In this document: positions 20,676-30,600 of the stretch, piece after piece | Position numbering within the stretch: position 1 is the first letter of the stretch | Layout of the letters: each line of letters begins with the position of its first letter | IMG/VR virus record: IMGVR_UViG_3300022187_000136 | Coordinates: 1 to 31,156 of that record | Reading direction: 5' to 3' (one strand) | From: a virus | Length of the DNA stretch: 31,156 bases | Notes under the pieces: generated by a model | The model's input: only the letters and a program-made list of their open reading frames with translations | The model's database searches: none | What the model was told of the DNA's origin: nothing | Made by a program: the position numbers and the translations under genes

Positions 20676-22411
20676 TGGCAGAGTTACCACGTTACAGACC
20701 GCTAGGTGTTTCAATCGGCAGTATGCCGTCAGTTAACTTTATTCAAACTGGCGCGGCAGAGGCTCAGGTTTACGACAACATAAGTAAAGGCTTAAACGCT
20801 ATATCCGACTTTGTTTATAAGCGAGCTGTAGCTGAAGCAGAAATTGCGGCCGTCAAATACGGCGCAGAGATTGCGCCAAGCGTTAAACAGCTTGAGGAAG
20901 CCAGCCGCACTGGCGTTACTCTCGACCCGGATCTGCCGGATGGCTTTACCATCTTTGACCAAAAGGCTCGCAAGACTGCCATTGACGTAATGCAAACCAA
21001 TATGGAAATTGCGGCGCGTAATGAGATCAGCGCACTTAGTATTGAAGCTAAAGACACTGATATGTCGGCTGATGAGTTTCAGCTTCAGCTTAATGCAATT
21101 ATTGATGGTTATAGCTCTGCGCTTGGTCAGGTAGACCCGATTGCGGCAGTTAATTTACAGGCCGCAATTACACCTGTTTCTAACAGTAAGCTAACCACTC
21201 ACGCGAATGCAATGGCGGCCAAAGCTGAGGCAAAGGAAAAAGTTGCTGTGTCGTTTGGCGTTGATACTATTATTAATGACGTCCCTGATAATGTGGCGGC
21301 TGGTAATCGTGTGGCGGCAGATGGAACAATAACTACTATTGATGATTTTCTTAATCTTGAAAGGCAACGCATTTACGCATTAGCTTATGCCATAGAAGAC
21401 GAGGCGTTCCTTAGCCGTAGGCTAGAAGAGTTTGACAAGGCAGTAATGGAAGCCAAAGGGCAATATGTTGTGGATTGGATTAGAGATTCCGATTCGCCTC
21501 TTGACGCTATGATCCAACTTACGAATGGCAGTATTGAAGATGAAAACGTAGCAATTCTTGTGTCGCAGATGTCACCTGAGCAAGCCGAGTTTGCGTTTGG
21601 TAAAGCATTATCTGCACTAAGTGATGAACAGAGCGTGATTGCGGCTGATGATGCTAGAGATGAAAAGGCCAGAAAAGAAAAAGTTGATGGCATCAAGGCA
21701 GATATTATTGATGCTAGGATTGCTGGTGACCCTGATGCAGAATTAGGCTTTATTGAGAGCTTGCGCGAGATTGATGAGGATTTATATAGCACAGAGCTTA
21801 CTGTGTTTTATTCTGGCAAAAACATTATTGATAACCCCGATACAATTTCATTGCTCGATGGTATGGCGGCTAGAGGGCAGCTAACCGAAGGTATGATTGT
21901 CCAGCAAGTTACTGATAGAGATTTGTCCACAGATACGGCTCGCACATATTATACAATTTTGAGATCACAGCGCGACAGCTCGCATAACAAAGCGATGCAA
22001 CTTATTCGTTCAGAGTTTAATGTTACAACAGAAGGCTTTGACTATGCGGCTATGTTAAAAGGTGACGATAACGCAGAAAGTAACTCTAACAACCAAAAAG
22101 TTATTCAAGCCGAGCTAGAGTTAATTGAGGCAAAGAAAGCAAATGCCGATTTGGACGCGATAGCGTGGGCAAGAGCATTTATTAAAGATTCGCGTGGCAC
22201 CGCTAAAGTCGAACTGGCTGAAGGCGCTGGGCTTAGAATATTTGGCAATGAATATAAAAAGCTCACCACTTTCTTAAAGAGAAAAGGCGTTGATCCAGAA
22301 GATAGGACGCAAGTTTTGTTAGCGTTAGATAAAGCGCAACAAGATGGCGAGATAGACACAACACAATTTAGCAATTTATTTAATATGTATAATGTGGCTG
22401 GTGGCAAATGA
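20675..22411 (+). CDS. Internal virion / ejection protein, T7 gp15-like
   Basis: 578 aa, beginning MAELPRYRPLGVSIGSMPSV and then mostly long charged helices with Ala- and Asp-rich spacing (SDFVYKRAVAEAEIAAVKYG and similar). No catalytic motif is visible. Size, helical content and position between gp14-like and larger proteins fit the periplasmic tube component gp15. Overlaps the previous stop by one base and the next start by four. Assignment is by position and composition more than by motif. Confidence 0.75.
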   Translation: MAELPRYRPLGVSIGSMPSVNFIQTGAAEAQVYDNISKGLNAISDFVYKRAVAEAEIAAVKYGAEIAPSVKQLEEASRTGVTLDPDLPDGFTIFDQKARKTAIDVMQTNMEIAARNEISALSIEAKDTDMSADEFQLQLNAIIDGYSSALGQVDPIAAVNLQAAITPVSNSKLTTHANAMAAKAEAKEKVAVSFGVDTIINDVPDNVAAGNRVAADGTITTIDDFLNLERQRIYALAYAIEDEAFLSRRLEEFDKAVMEAKGQYVVDWIRDSDSPLDAMIQLTNGSIEDENVAILVSQMSPEQAEFAFGKALSALSDEQSVIAADDARDEKARKEKVDGIKADIIDARIAGDPDAELGFIESLREIDEDLYSTELTVFYSGKNIIDNPDTISLLDGMAARGQLTEGMIVQQVTDRDLSTDTARTYYTILRSQRDSSHNKAMQLIRSEFNVTTEGFDYAAMLKGDDNAESNSNNQKVIQAELELIEAKKANADLDAIAWARAFIKDSRGTAKVELAEGAGLRIFGNEYKKLTTFLKRKGVDPEDRTQVLLALDKAQQDGEIDTTQFSNLFNMYNVAGGK

Positions 22412-24612
22412 GCAGTGTATTTGATGAAGCGGTAAGGGTATACGCATACGCTAGGACTGACGTTGATATGCAAGTCAGTATGGATAAGCTAGGCCGCGCT
22501 CGCATTGAGCCTAAGCCGCCAGAGGTAAGAGCCGACCTAGATACTCTTGAAACAGCGATGGGGCCAATGGCCGCATTTGCGCCAGATATTGACGCCGCAA
22601 GAATGACCGGGGAAGAGTTTTTGCCAGATAGGCAACAACTAGAAATCGCCGCCGGATTGCCAAAGGGAATGGCTGAAGGGTTTTTGGGTATACCCGGAGA
22701 TATCTATGGATTAATCGCGGCGGCTGGTAAGGCTGGCGCTTATGCACAGTTAAAAGAAATATTCCCAGAAGATTACCCAGAACAATCTTTAATGGTGTTT
22801 GCTGAAGAGTTTGGCGAGATATCTAAAAGCTGGGGCACTGAATATTTCTCTGACAAGTTTGATGGTTGGCTAAATAAGTTGCCGATTGATGAGGCGACTA
22901 AAGAAAACATCAGAATGGGATCTGGCATTGGCCAATTCTTTGGTATCCCCGGCGCTGGCGTTGCTACCGCCGCTGGTGTTAAGGGCATTAAGGCTGGCGC
23001 TAAAACAGTTGCTGGCGCCACTCAGGAATTTATTGAAGGCGCACCAGCTCGCGTAGCGGCTAGAAAGGCTGATACGTCTGTGCAGTTAAATGCTGGCGTG
23101 GATGTGCCTGCCGCTATTGATGATGCTATTGTTGGGGCGCAGAAACTAATGGGCAAAACAGAGGATATTGTGGCGGCACCAGAAACCGCTCGCGCTCACA
23201 GAACGCCTGCGCCTTTATTAATACAGGGATCAGGCGAAAAACCAACAACGCCAGTTGTACAAAAGTTTACAAAGGGTAAAGAGCAAGAAGTTATAACAAA
23301 CATAGATACGGCTTTGCAGAACAACCCTGATGCAGTTAAAACAATAGACGGCTGGAAAGCATTTACACAACAAACATTTGGCGGCGATTATCTGCCTCAT
23401 CCCCCAGTTGTCGCTATGAAATACGCACAATCTCCTGAGGCTATCGCAGAGAAACTAAACGCATTAACTCCAGAGCTAAAAGCAGGAGTTGATGAAGGCT
23501 TTGGATATGTAAAAAATATTAGAAATATTTACCAAAGCGGCGAAGCTGACCCGACTATGACGGCCGATCTTTTTGTATGGGGCATTTTGTCAAGAGGTGC
23601 TGGCCCAGTACAGCAAGAGGCCGCGTTTATTGACATAATGGAAGATGCCGCGCCATTAATTCAAAAGGTTGCTGATGGCACGTTTGATGAAGCAGATATG
23701 AATTTCTGGATTGATAATATGAAAAAATCATTGCCAGAGGGGTCGCCTAGCAAACAAGTGACTATGAATGTAAACGCAACAGGCAAACTGTTATTTGAGT
23801 TAAGCAAAAAACCACAGGGTTCAAATAGAACTGTTTTGGAAATTATGCACGACATGATTTCCGACCCCGATGTTCCGGCAAAAGATATTAGACGCCAATT
23901 TATGACGCTAACAGAAAGCGCTGGCATTGATAACAAAGTTGTTAGCTTTATTTTGTTAGTGTCTGGGCGTGACGATGTATTGGTTATGGATAGGATACAG
24001 GGTCGTCATTTATGGGATGATGGCAAGTTTGGCGGCGCCAACATTTATGATGGCATTGGCAAAAACAATGAGGGATTGAATGGCATATTTAAAGGGCCTA
24101 GAGGATTATTAGTTACAGAAGCTATGGAAGACGCTATGCGTCCAAATATTCAATCAGCATATGAAATGATAGGGCGTCCAGAAGATGGCACACTTGGACG
24201 TTTTCATTGGGAAAGTTGGGTTATTGAAGGCGAACAAGTTGTTAGCCACTCAACATTACAGGCAATAGAAAAAAGAACGCCAAGAGGATTTGGCGTTACT
24301 GAAGGCAAAACAGATGAGTATGCTTCCGGCTTCAGGTATATCAGAGGCGAAGCTGGCCCTGTTCAAAGATATCCATTGTCAGATGGGTCGTTTGTTTACA
24401 TGACCCCGGTTCAAGCAAAAGAGTTTTTGTCTTTTGTAAAAAACCCTAAGTCTGGTATTGTGCCTAAAGGATTTAAAGTAACAGAAAGAGCGGATGTACC
24501 TTGGTATGAAAGAACAGAAGTCAACAGACAAAAACTCGATGAAGCCGCAAGACGGTTTGAAAACGCAACCCCAGAAGGCGAACTTTTACCAAGCCCTGAG
24601 GGGGCTGAGTAG
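22408..24612 (+). CDS. Large virion protein with DUF7178-like domain
   Basis: 734 aa. Residues about 90-230 include AGLPKGMAEGFLGIPGDIYG and Ala-rich helices. The central part (about 305-560) reads like the DUF7178 phage domain: KAFTQQTFGGDYLPHPPVV, then LFVWGILSRGAGPVQQEAAF, then FILLVSGRDDVLVMDRIQGR. The conserved W-G-x-LSR, QE and DR residues may form a binding or catalytic site, perhaps of helix-hairpin-helix glycosylase-like type, but this is speculative. Its place between gp15-like and gp16-like genes suggests an ejected protein. Part of the gene is more AT-rich than its neighbours. Confidence 0.7.
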   Translation: MSSVFDEAVRVYAYARTDVDMQVSMDKLGRARIEPKPPEVRADLDTLETAMGPMAAFAPDIDAARMTGEEFLPDRQQLEIAAGLPKGMAEGFLGIPGDIYGLIAAAGKAGAYAQLKEIFPEDYPEQSLMVFAEEFGEISKSWGTEYFSDKFDGWLNKLPIDEATKENIRMGSGIGQFFGIPGAGVATAAGVKGIKAGAKTVAGATQEFIEGAPARVAARKADTSVQLNAGVDVPAAIDDAIVGAQKLMGKTEDIVAAPETARAHRTPAPLLIQGSGEKPTTPVVQKFTKGKEQEVITNIDTALQNNPDAVKTIDGWKAFTQQTFGGDYLPHPPVVAMKYAQSPEAIAEKLNALTPELKAGVDEGFGYVKNIRNIYQSGEADPTMTADLFVWGILSRGAGPVQQEAAFIDIMEDAAPLIQKVADGTFDEADMNFWIDNMKKSLPEGSPSKQVTMNVNATGKLLFELSKKPQGSNRTVLEIMHDMISDPDVPAKDIRRQFMTLTESAGIDNKVVSFILLVSGRDDVLVMDRIQGRHLWDDGKFGGANIYDGIGKNNEGLNGIFKGPRGLLVTEAMEDAMRPNIQSAYEMIGRPEDGTLGRFHWESWVIEGEQVVSHSTLQAIEKRTPRGFGVTEGKTDEYASGFRYIRGEAGPVQRYPLSDGSFVYMTPVQAKEFLSFVKNPKSGIVPKGFKVTERADVPWYERTEVNRQKLDEAARRFENATPEGELLPSPEGAE

Positions 24613-24665
24613 AGTTCCTACACCCCTGCAAGATGGGGTCGAGCAAACAAAGGAACAGTCATCGA

Positions 24666-27626
24666 ATGGCACGACCACCTAGAGACATCACCGCTCGCGT
24701 CAATGAAATGGTAGACGAGAAGGTAGCTAAGGAAACAGTCCAAGAGGCTGTGTTCAGAGAGCCTGCACCTGACGTTGTGCCAGAAATGGAAGCGCCGCAA
24801 ATCATCGACCCGGTGTTAAAGCCAGAAGAAAACCAAATGCCAAAGCTAATGGAAGTTGGCGGTAAAACCGATTTCATTACTAAGGGCGCTGAGTGGCTTG
24901 CTAGGCGAACAGCTCAGGCAGAAAAGAAAGTGTTGCCGCCATTGCCCGATGAGCCGATCCAACAGCTTGGGTCTAGCATTATCATCAAGCCAGCATCTGA
25001 TGAAGAAATCAAAGCTATAAACGAGGCGCTCGGTGGCGAGTTTCTTGATGGCGTTAATCTGCCTGAGATTGCTATGGGCGATGAACTGCCTACTCACGCT
25101 GAGTATCTAGCCAGACTTAAAGATGCTAATGCCGAGCAGTTTGATGCGGCACGGCGAGGCTCCATCACTTATGACAATCTGCTAAAGATGGCAGAAGATC
25201 AGGGGATGGAAGAGGTTGTTAAGTATTGGGCGCAACGAGCGCCGGGATCTGGTGAGACTGCCGAGAACTTACTGGCCGGAATGATTGCCGCCAGAAAAGT
25301 ATCACGCACGGCGCAAGAAACATTATTGTTGTCCAGAGCCGCAACTGACTTGGTTGAGAAAGAACAACTTTACAAACGATTTGCCCAGCTTGTTACTCTT
25401 GAAAGAAATCTTTACGCCAACATTTCTGCTGGCGGCTCTGAAGCCGGACGCACTATGAGGGCATTGCAGTTAGCGCAAGAGGTAGGTTTTGAGAGCGGTC
25501 GCGCCGCCCAGCTTGAAAGTATGGATAACCTCATCTTTGGCGCAACTACGCTAGAAGATTTTGAATATTTGGGTGAGCTGTACTTAGCTTTGCCAGATGC
25601 GGCGTCAAAATCTAAGTTTGTGCAAAATGGAATAACTGCAACAACAATGGATGTTGTTATCGAATCGTGGATTAATTCTATTCTGTCTGCGCCATCAACG
25701 CATATGGTAAACGTAGTTGGTAACACTAGTTTTATGGTGTTGCGTAGTTTTGAGCAAATGGTGGCTGGTGTTATTGGTAGAGCAAGATCAGCAATAACCG
25801 GGAACAAAGATCGCGCCTTTATCCGCGATGGGATTATCCAATTAGACGCCATCCGCGAAAGTTTTTTTGATGCGGCTGTGGTTGCCGGGAAAGCATTTAT
25901 TAAAGAAGAGGCATCAGACGCCGTAAGTAAGATTGATGTTAGGAAACCAAAAGCTATCCAAATGGGATCTGGCGAGGTTGTTAAGGAAATCAGAGAAGGT
26001 AATGTAGGCGCGGCGGCAGTAAATGCGTGGGGCATTTATACGCGAATGGCTGGCCGTATGCTGATTACTGAAGATGAGTTTTTCAAAGCCATAGGCTATC
26101 GCGCCGCAATCAGAAAATCTGCAATGCACGCCCAACACAAAACATATGATGCGGCACTTGCGGCAGGCAAAGATCCAGAGGAAGCATTTGCATTAGGCCG
26201 TGCTGAACACGACAGGATCTTAAATAACCCACCAGAAGATATTGTCCGAAACGCAAAAGCAGAGGCTCAAGAACTTACTTTCCAAAATGATTTGACAGGA
26301 TTTCTTGGTGATTTACAAGTTGGTGCCACGCATCCGGCTGTTAAGTTGTTTATGCCATTTTACAAGACACCAGCTAATATTGTTAAAGTAGTTTTGGCTC
26401 GTAGTCCTCTTAGGGCGCTTCACAAAAATCTTTATAAAAATATAAGGGCAGGCGGTGCGGTGGCTGATGCTGAGTTGTCTAGGCTATCTATGAGCGCATT
26501 AACAATGGGCTATTTTACCTCGCTTGCGTGGGATGGCAATGTAAACACAGATCAACAAATATTGATTATTGGGTCTGGGCCAACTGATCCGCAAACCAAA
26601 CAAGCAATGATGCGGATGAACCTAAAGCCATTTACTATTAACATTCGGCAAGAAGATGGCACATATAAAAGCATTTCTTATAATCGATTAGACCCAATAT
26701 CCGGCACATTAGCTATGTCGGCAGACTTTGCTTATTATATGGGTAGGTATACAACTGAGCCGGATGACACAAGTTGGATGGAATATGCCGATGAGTTGCC
26801 ACTTGAATTAACATCTGCGGCGGTTCTTAGCACATATAATTATATGTTAGAATTTCCGGCGTTGCAGGGGATTGCGGAACTTTCTACCTCACTGGCTAAC
26901 TCAGACCCAAAGGTTCAGTTTGATAACCTAACTAAACTGTTTGGCGAAAAGTTTGCATCTGCCGCATTAGCTGTGTTCCCAACTGTATCATCTGCGTCAG
27001 CTACGGTTGAACGTGAGATGGCGCCAACTGCATCTAACACAATGCTACCGCCAGAGGGATTATTCGGTGAAGACCCGACAATGTTACATCCAATGTTTCA
27101 AGGGTTCTATACCGCATTGCAAAAAGCTAAAGCTCGCAATCCATTCTTTAGCGATCAGGTGCCGCCAGCCCTTAACATCTGGGGCGAAGAGGTTAAGTCC
27201 ACAGATCCGGCAATGCCGTTTGAGTGGCTATCACCTATCCGGGTTCAGAACGCAAAGTATGAAGGCATAGACAAAGAGCTGATGCGCTTAGGTGATGGCG
27301 TATCTATGCCATCCAAACGCATCAGCGGCGTCCTGTTAAATAATGAACAGTATAACCGTTGGATTGAGCTGGCGAATACGTTGGATGCAAAAAATAAATT
27401 GCCGGGTATGGCAGGCTATAACGAGGACACTACATTGCTGGCCACTCTTAACACAATGATAGAGACTGATGTTTACAAAAATGCTGATGACGAAAAAAAG
27501 CTAGAGGTTATTAAGACAATCGTCTCGAATTATTATAATGGTAGCGGCAAGAAAGCTGTTGGCGCAAAACGGCTTTTGCTTGCTGAATATCCAGACCTTC
27601 TGAAGAAGGTGGAAGCGGCTAAATAA
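24666..27626 (+). CDS. Large internal virion protein, T7 gp16-like in position
   Basis: 986 aa. The ATG at 24666 is preferred (AGGAA about 11 bases upstream); one at 24633 has no ribosome site. The body is helical, with ESWINSILSAPSTHMVNVVGN (about 340), a phrase common to large ejection proteins of marine phages, and PFYKTPANIVKVVLARSPLR (about 575). A hydrophobic span near MSALTMGYFTSLAW may insert in membrane. No lytic transglycosylase Glu motif, unlike T7 gp16. It probably extends the trans-envelope tunnel during DNA entry. Confidence 0.8.
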   Translation: MARPPRDITARVNEMVDEKVAKETVQEAVFREPAPDVVPEMEAPQIIDPVLKPEENQMPKLMEVGGKTDFITKGAEWLARRTAQAEKKVLPPLPDEPIQQLGSSIIIKPASDEEIKAINEALGGEFLDGVNLPEIAMGDELPTHAEYLARLKDANAEQFDAARRGSITYDNLLKMAEDQGMEEVVKYWAQRAPGSGETAENLLAGMIAARKVSRTAQETLLLSRAATDLVEKEQLYKRFAQLVTLERNLYANISAGGSEAGRTMRALQLAQEVGFESGRAAQLESMDNLIFGATTLEDFEYLGELYLALPDAASKSKFVQNGITATTMDVVIESWINSILSAPSTHMVNVVGNTSFMVLRSFEQMVAGVIGRARSAITGNKDRAFIRDGIIQLDAIRESFFDAAVVAGKAFIKEEASDAVSKIDVRKPKAIQMGSGEVVKEIREGNVGAAAVNAWGIYTRMAGRMLITEDEFFKAIGYRAAIRKSAMHAQHKTYDAALAAGKDPEEAFALGRAEHDRILNNPPEDIVRNAKAEAQELTFQNDLTGFLGDLQVGATHPAVKLFMPFYKTPANIVKVVLARSPLRALHKNLYKNIRAGGAVADAELSRLSMSALTMGYFTSLAWDGNVNTDQQILIIGSGPTDPQTKQAMMRMNLKPFTINIRQEDGTYKSISYNRLDPISGTLAMSADFAYYMGRYTTEPDDTSWMEYADELPLELTSAAVLSTYNYMLEFPALQGIAELSTSLANSDPKVQFDNLTKLFGEKFASAALAVFPTVSSASATVEREMAPTASNTMLPPEGLFGEDPTMLHPMFQGFYTALQKAKARNPFFSDQVPPALNIWGEEVKSTDPAMPFEWLSPIRVQNAKYEGIDKELMRLGDGVSMPSKRISGVLLNNEQYNRWIELANTLDAKNKLPGMAGYNEDTTLLATLNTMIETDVYKNADDEKKLEVIKTIVSNYYNGSGKKAVGAKRLLLAEYPDLLKKVEAAK

Positions 27627-27658
27627 ATAGGGTATACTGCACACCAGCGAGGTAAAAG

Positions 27659-30600
27659 ATGGCAGACTACAACATAAATGCAGTGACACGCCGGGTCGTG
27701 TTTACAGGTTCAGCAGGCACTGGGCCGTATAGCTTTACGTTTGAGGTGCTGGATCAAAATGATCTGGCCGTATACTTTAACACGACTAAGCTGACGCTGA
27801 CGACAGACTACACTGTCTCTATTGCGGCTAATGGCACTGGGTCGGTGACGATTGTTGTCGGCACCAACGTGCCATCCACGCCTACCGCGTCTGACCAGAT
27901 TGTTATTGTTGGTGCCAGAGACATTGAGCGTACCACCGACTTTGTTACTGCCGGGGATCTTCGCGCCTCAGCTCTAAACGAACAGCTAGACGGCCTAACC
28001 ATTTTTGATCAGCAGATTGCAGAAGAGCAAAAGCGCACATTGCAAGCCCCGGTCTATGACCCAGCTCACGTTGATGATGGCGGCACATTAGATATGACAC
28101 TGCCAGCTAAGGCGGCTCGCGCTGGTAAGTATCTGCAATTCAATAGCACGACAGGTAATCCAGAAGCTGGCCCTGACAGCACTGACGTTACTGCGCTGGC
28201 TGATGTTGCTACCGATATTGCTACACTGGCTGATATACAAGATGGCACGGTTGCAACCAATGCTATCACAACTGTTTCTGGTATCTCAGCTAACGTAACA
28301 ACGGTTGCTGGTATAGCGGCTAACGTGACTACAGTAGCTGGCATTCAATCTGATGTGACTGCGGTGGCGGCTGACGCTACCGACATTGGCACAGTAGCCA
28401 CAAACATCGCGTCTGTTAATACGGTTGCTGGCAACATCAGTGAGGTTATCGCTGTTGCCAACGATCTTAATGAAGCGGTGTCAGAGGTTGAAACTGTTGC
28501 CAATGATCTTAATGAGGCAGTGTCAGAAATCGAAACTGTTGCCGCATCTATTAGCAATGTTGATGCCGTTGGTACAAATATAGCTAACGTTAATACCGTG
28601 GCTGGGAATAATAGCAATGTTACCACGGTGGCTGGTATCTCAGCAAATGTAACGACTGTGGCTGGGATTAGCGGTAATGTAACAACTGTGGCTGGTATAT
28701 CTTCTGACGTTACTACGGTGGCGGCTGATGGCACTGATATTGGTACTGTTGCAACCAATATTGCCAATGTTAATTCTGTTGCTGGCAATGCCACAAACAT
28801 CAACAATGTTGCTGGTAACGCCACAAACATTAATACCGTTGCTGGCATTTCAGCAGACGTATCCACAGTGGCTGGTGATAGCGCAGACATCCAAGCTGTT
28901 GCGGCTGATGCGACTGACATCGGCACAGTGTCTACTAATATTGCTAACGTGAATACGGTGGCTGGCATTAGCGCGAATGTTACAGCAGTAGCTGGTGACG
29001 CAACAGACATTGGAACTGTTGCCGCCGATCTTGCTGGCTCTGATACTATTGGAACGGTTGCTACAAATATTGCTAATGTAAATGCTGTTGGCGGCGATAT
29101 TGCTAATGTCAATACTGTTGCGACAAACATTTCATCAGTCAATGACTTTGCTGATAAATATCGCATTGGTGCTTCTGACCCGACTACATCACTTGATGAA
29201 GGTGATTTGTTCTACAACACCACTACAGACACATTGAAGGTGTACACTGGTTCTGCGTGGGAACAGGGCGTAACAGCTGGTTCTGGCTTCTTGCCTACAA
29301 CTGGCGGCGCAATGACAGGCAATGTGTCCTTCGGCGACAACGACAAGGCCATTTTCGGTGCTGGGTCTGACTTGCAGATTTATCACGATGGGTTTAATAG
29401 TTACATCAAAGAAAATGGAACTGGTGCTTTAAACATACTTGGACAAGGACAAATAAATTTATTAAATAGTGCAGGTGATGAAACATTAGCACAGTTTGTC
29501 ACAAATAGCGCAGTAACCCTATACCACAACAACGCCCCCAAACTCGCCACCACCAATGGCGGCGTAAATGTCACAGGTAATATGGTGGCTGATGATGTCT
29601 ATATTGCTACTTCACTGCGTCACGAAGGGGACAGCGATACTTACCTATACTTCCCTTCAGCAGGCAACACCATTGGCTTGGTCACTGGCGGCTCAGAACG
29701 GATGCGCATCGACAGCGTTGGGAATGTGGGAATTGGGACGAGTTCGCCTAGTGTTGCATTGCATGTAAAGGGAGCAAATAACCCTATCATTTCTCAAAGC
29801 ACTTCAACTGGCGGTGGCCCAAACTCTTTGAAATTTATAGATTCTGCCAGCACAGATTTAGGATATGTAGGCTATGGGGCTGCAAATAAGAGCCTGTATC
29901 TTGTTAACTTTAGTGCAGACCCTATCATTTTCTATAACAGTTCAGAGAAAATGCGTATCGACAGCTCTGGCAACGTGGGCATTGGTACTGCAAGTGTGGA
30001 CGAAAAATTAGATGTTAATGGAAATGTTAAATTTACTGGCACAGGCAGGATAATTAAGTTTGATAAGAACGGTTCTGGTGAAGATAATGCAATTTATTAC
30101 GACAACTCAACAGCCAGCAACAATTTATTTATTGGTAGGGATTCGTCAAACATAGCCTTTAGAACTGGCGGCTCAGAACGCCTCCGCATCGACAGCGTTG
30201 GCAACGTGGGCATCGGGACAAGTAGTCCTTCTGCGCCTATTCATCTTAAAACAAGTGGTTCAGCAGAATTAAGACTTGAGCAAAATGGTGCAGGATACGG
30301 CACTATAAAAAGTTCAGACTTTGGCATTTTGTATCTGGATGCTGATGCAGGAAATACCGTAGCTTCTAGTTCTATGCGTTTTCGTGTTGACGGCTCCGAA
30401 GCAATGCGTATCAACAGCAGCGGCAACGTGGGCATTGGAACGACTTCGCCTAGCACTGCCCTAGATGTTAACGGCACTGTAACAGCCACAGCTTTTGTTG
30501 GTGATGGCTCTGGGCTTTCTAACGTAGGCAACCCTCCAAGCATTCAAGTATTCACATCAAGCGGCACTTGGACAAAGCCATCTGGCTGTAAAACCATCAA

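Noticed and set aside
25412-26035. 207-aa minus-strand frame inside the large ejection gene
   Set aside because: Overlaps fully a long well-supported gene, with no ribosome site or domain.
28265-29137. Possible CRISPR-like array from the 30-base period
   Set aside because: The periodicity is coding, units diverge at synonymous sites, and there are no constant repeats with unique spacers or cas genes.
28345-29166. 273-aa minus-strand frame across the fibre repeats
   Set aside because: It is the antisense shadow of the decapeptide repeats, with low-complexity Ala/Thr/Val content and no ribosome site.
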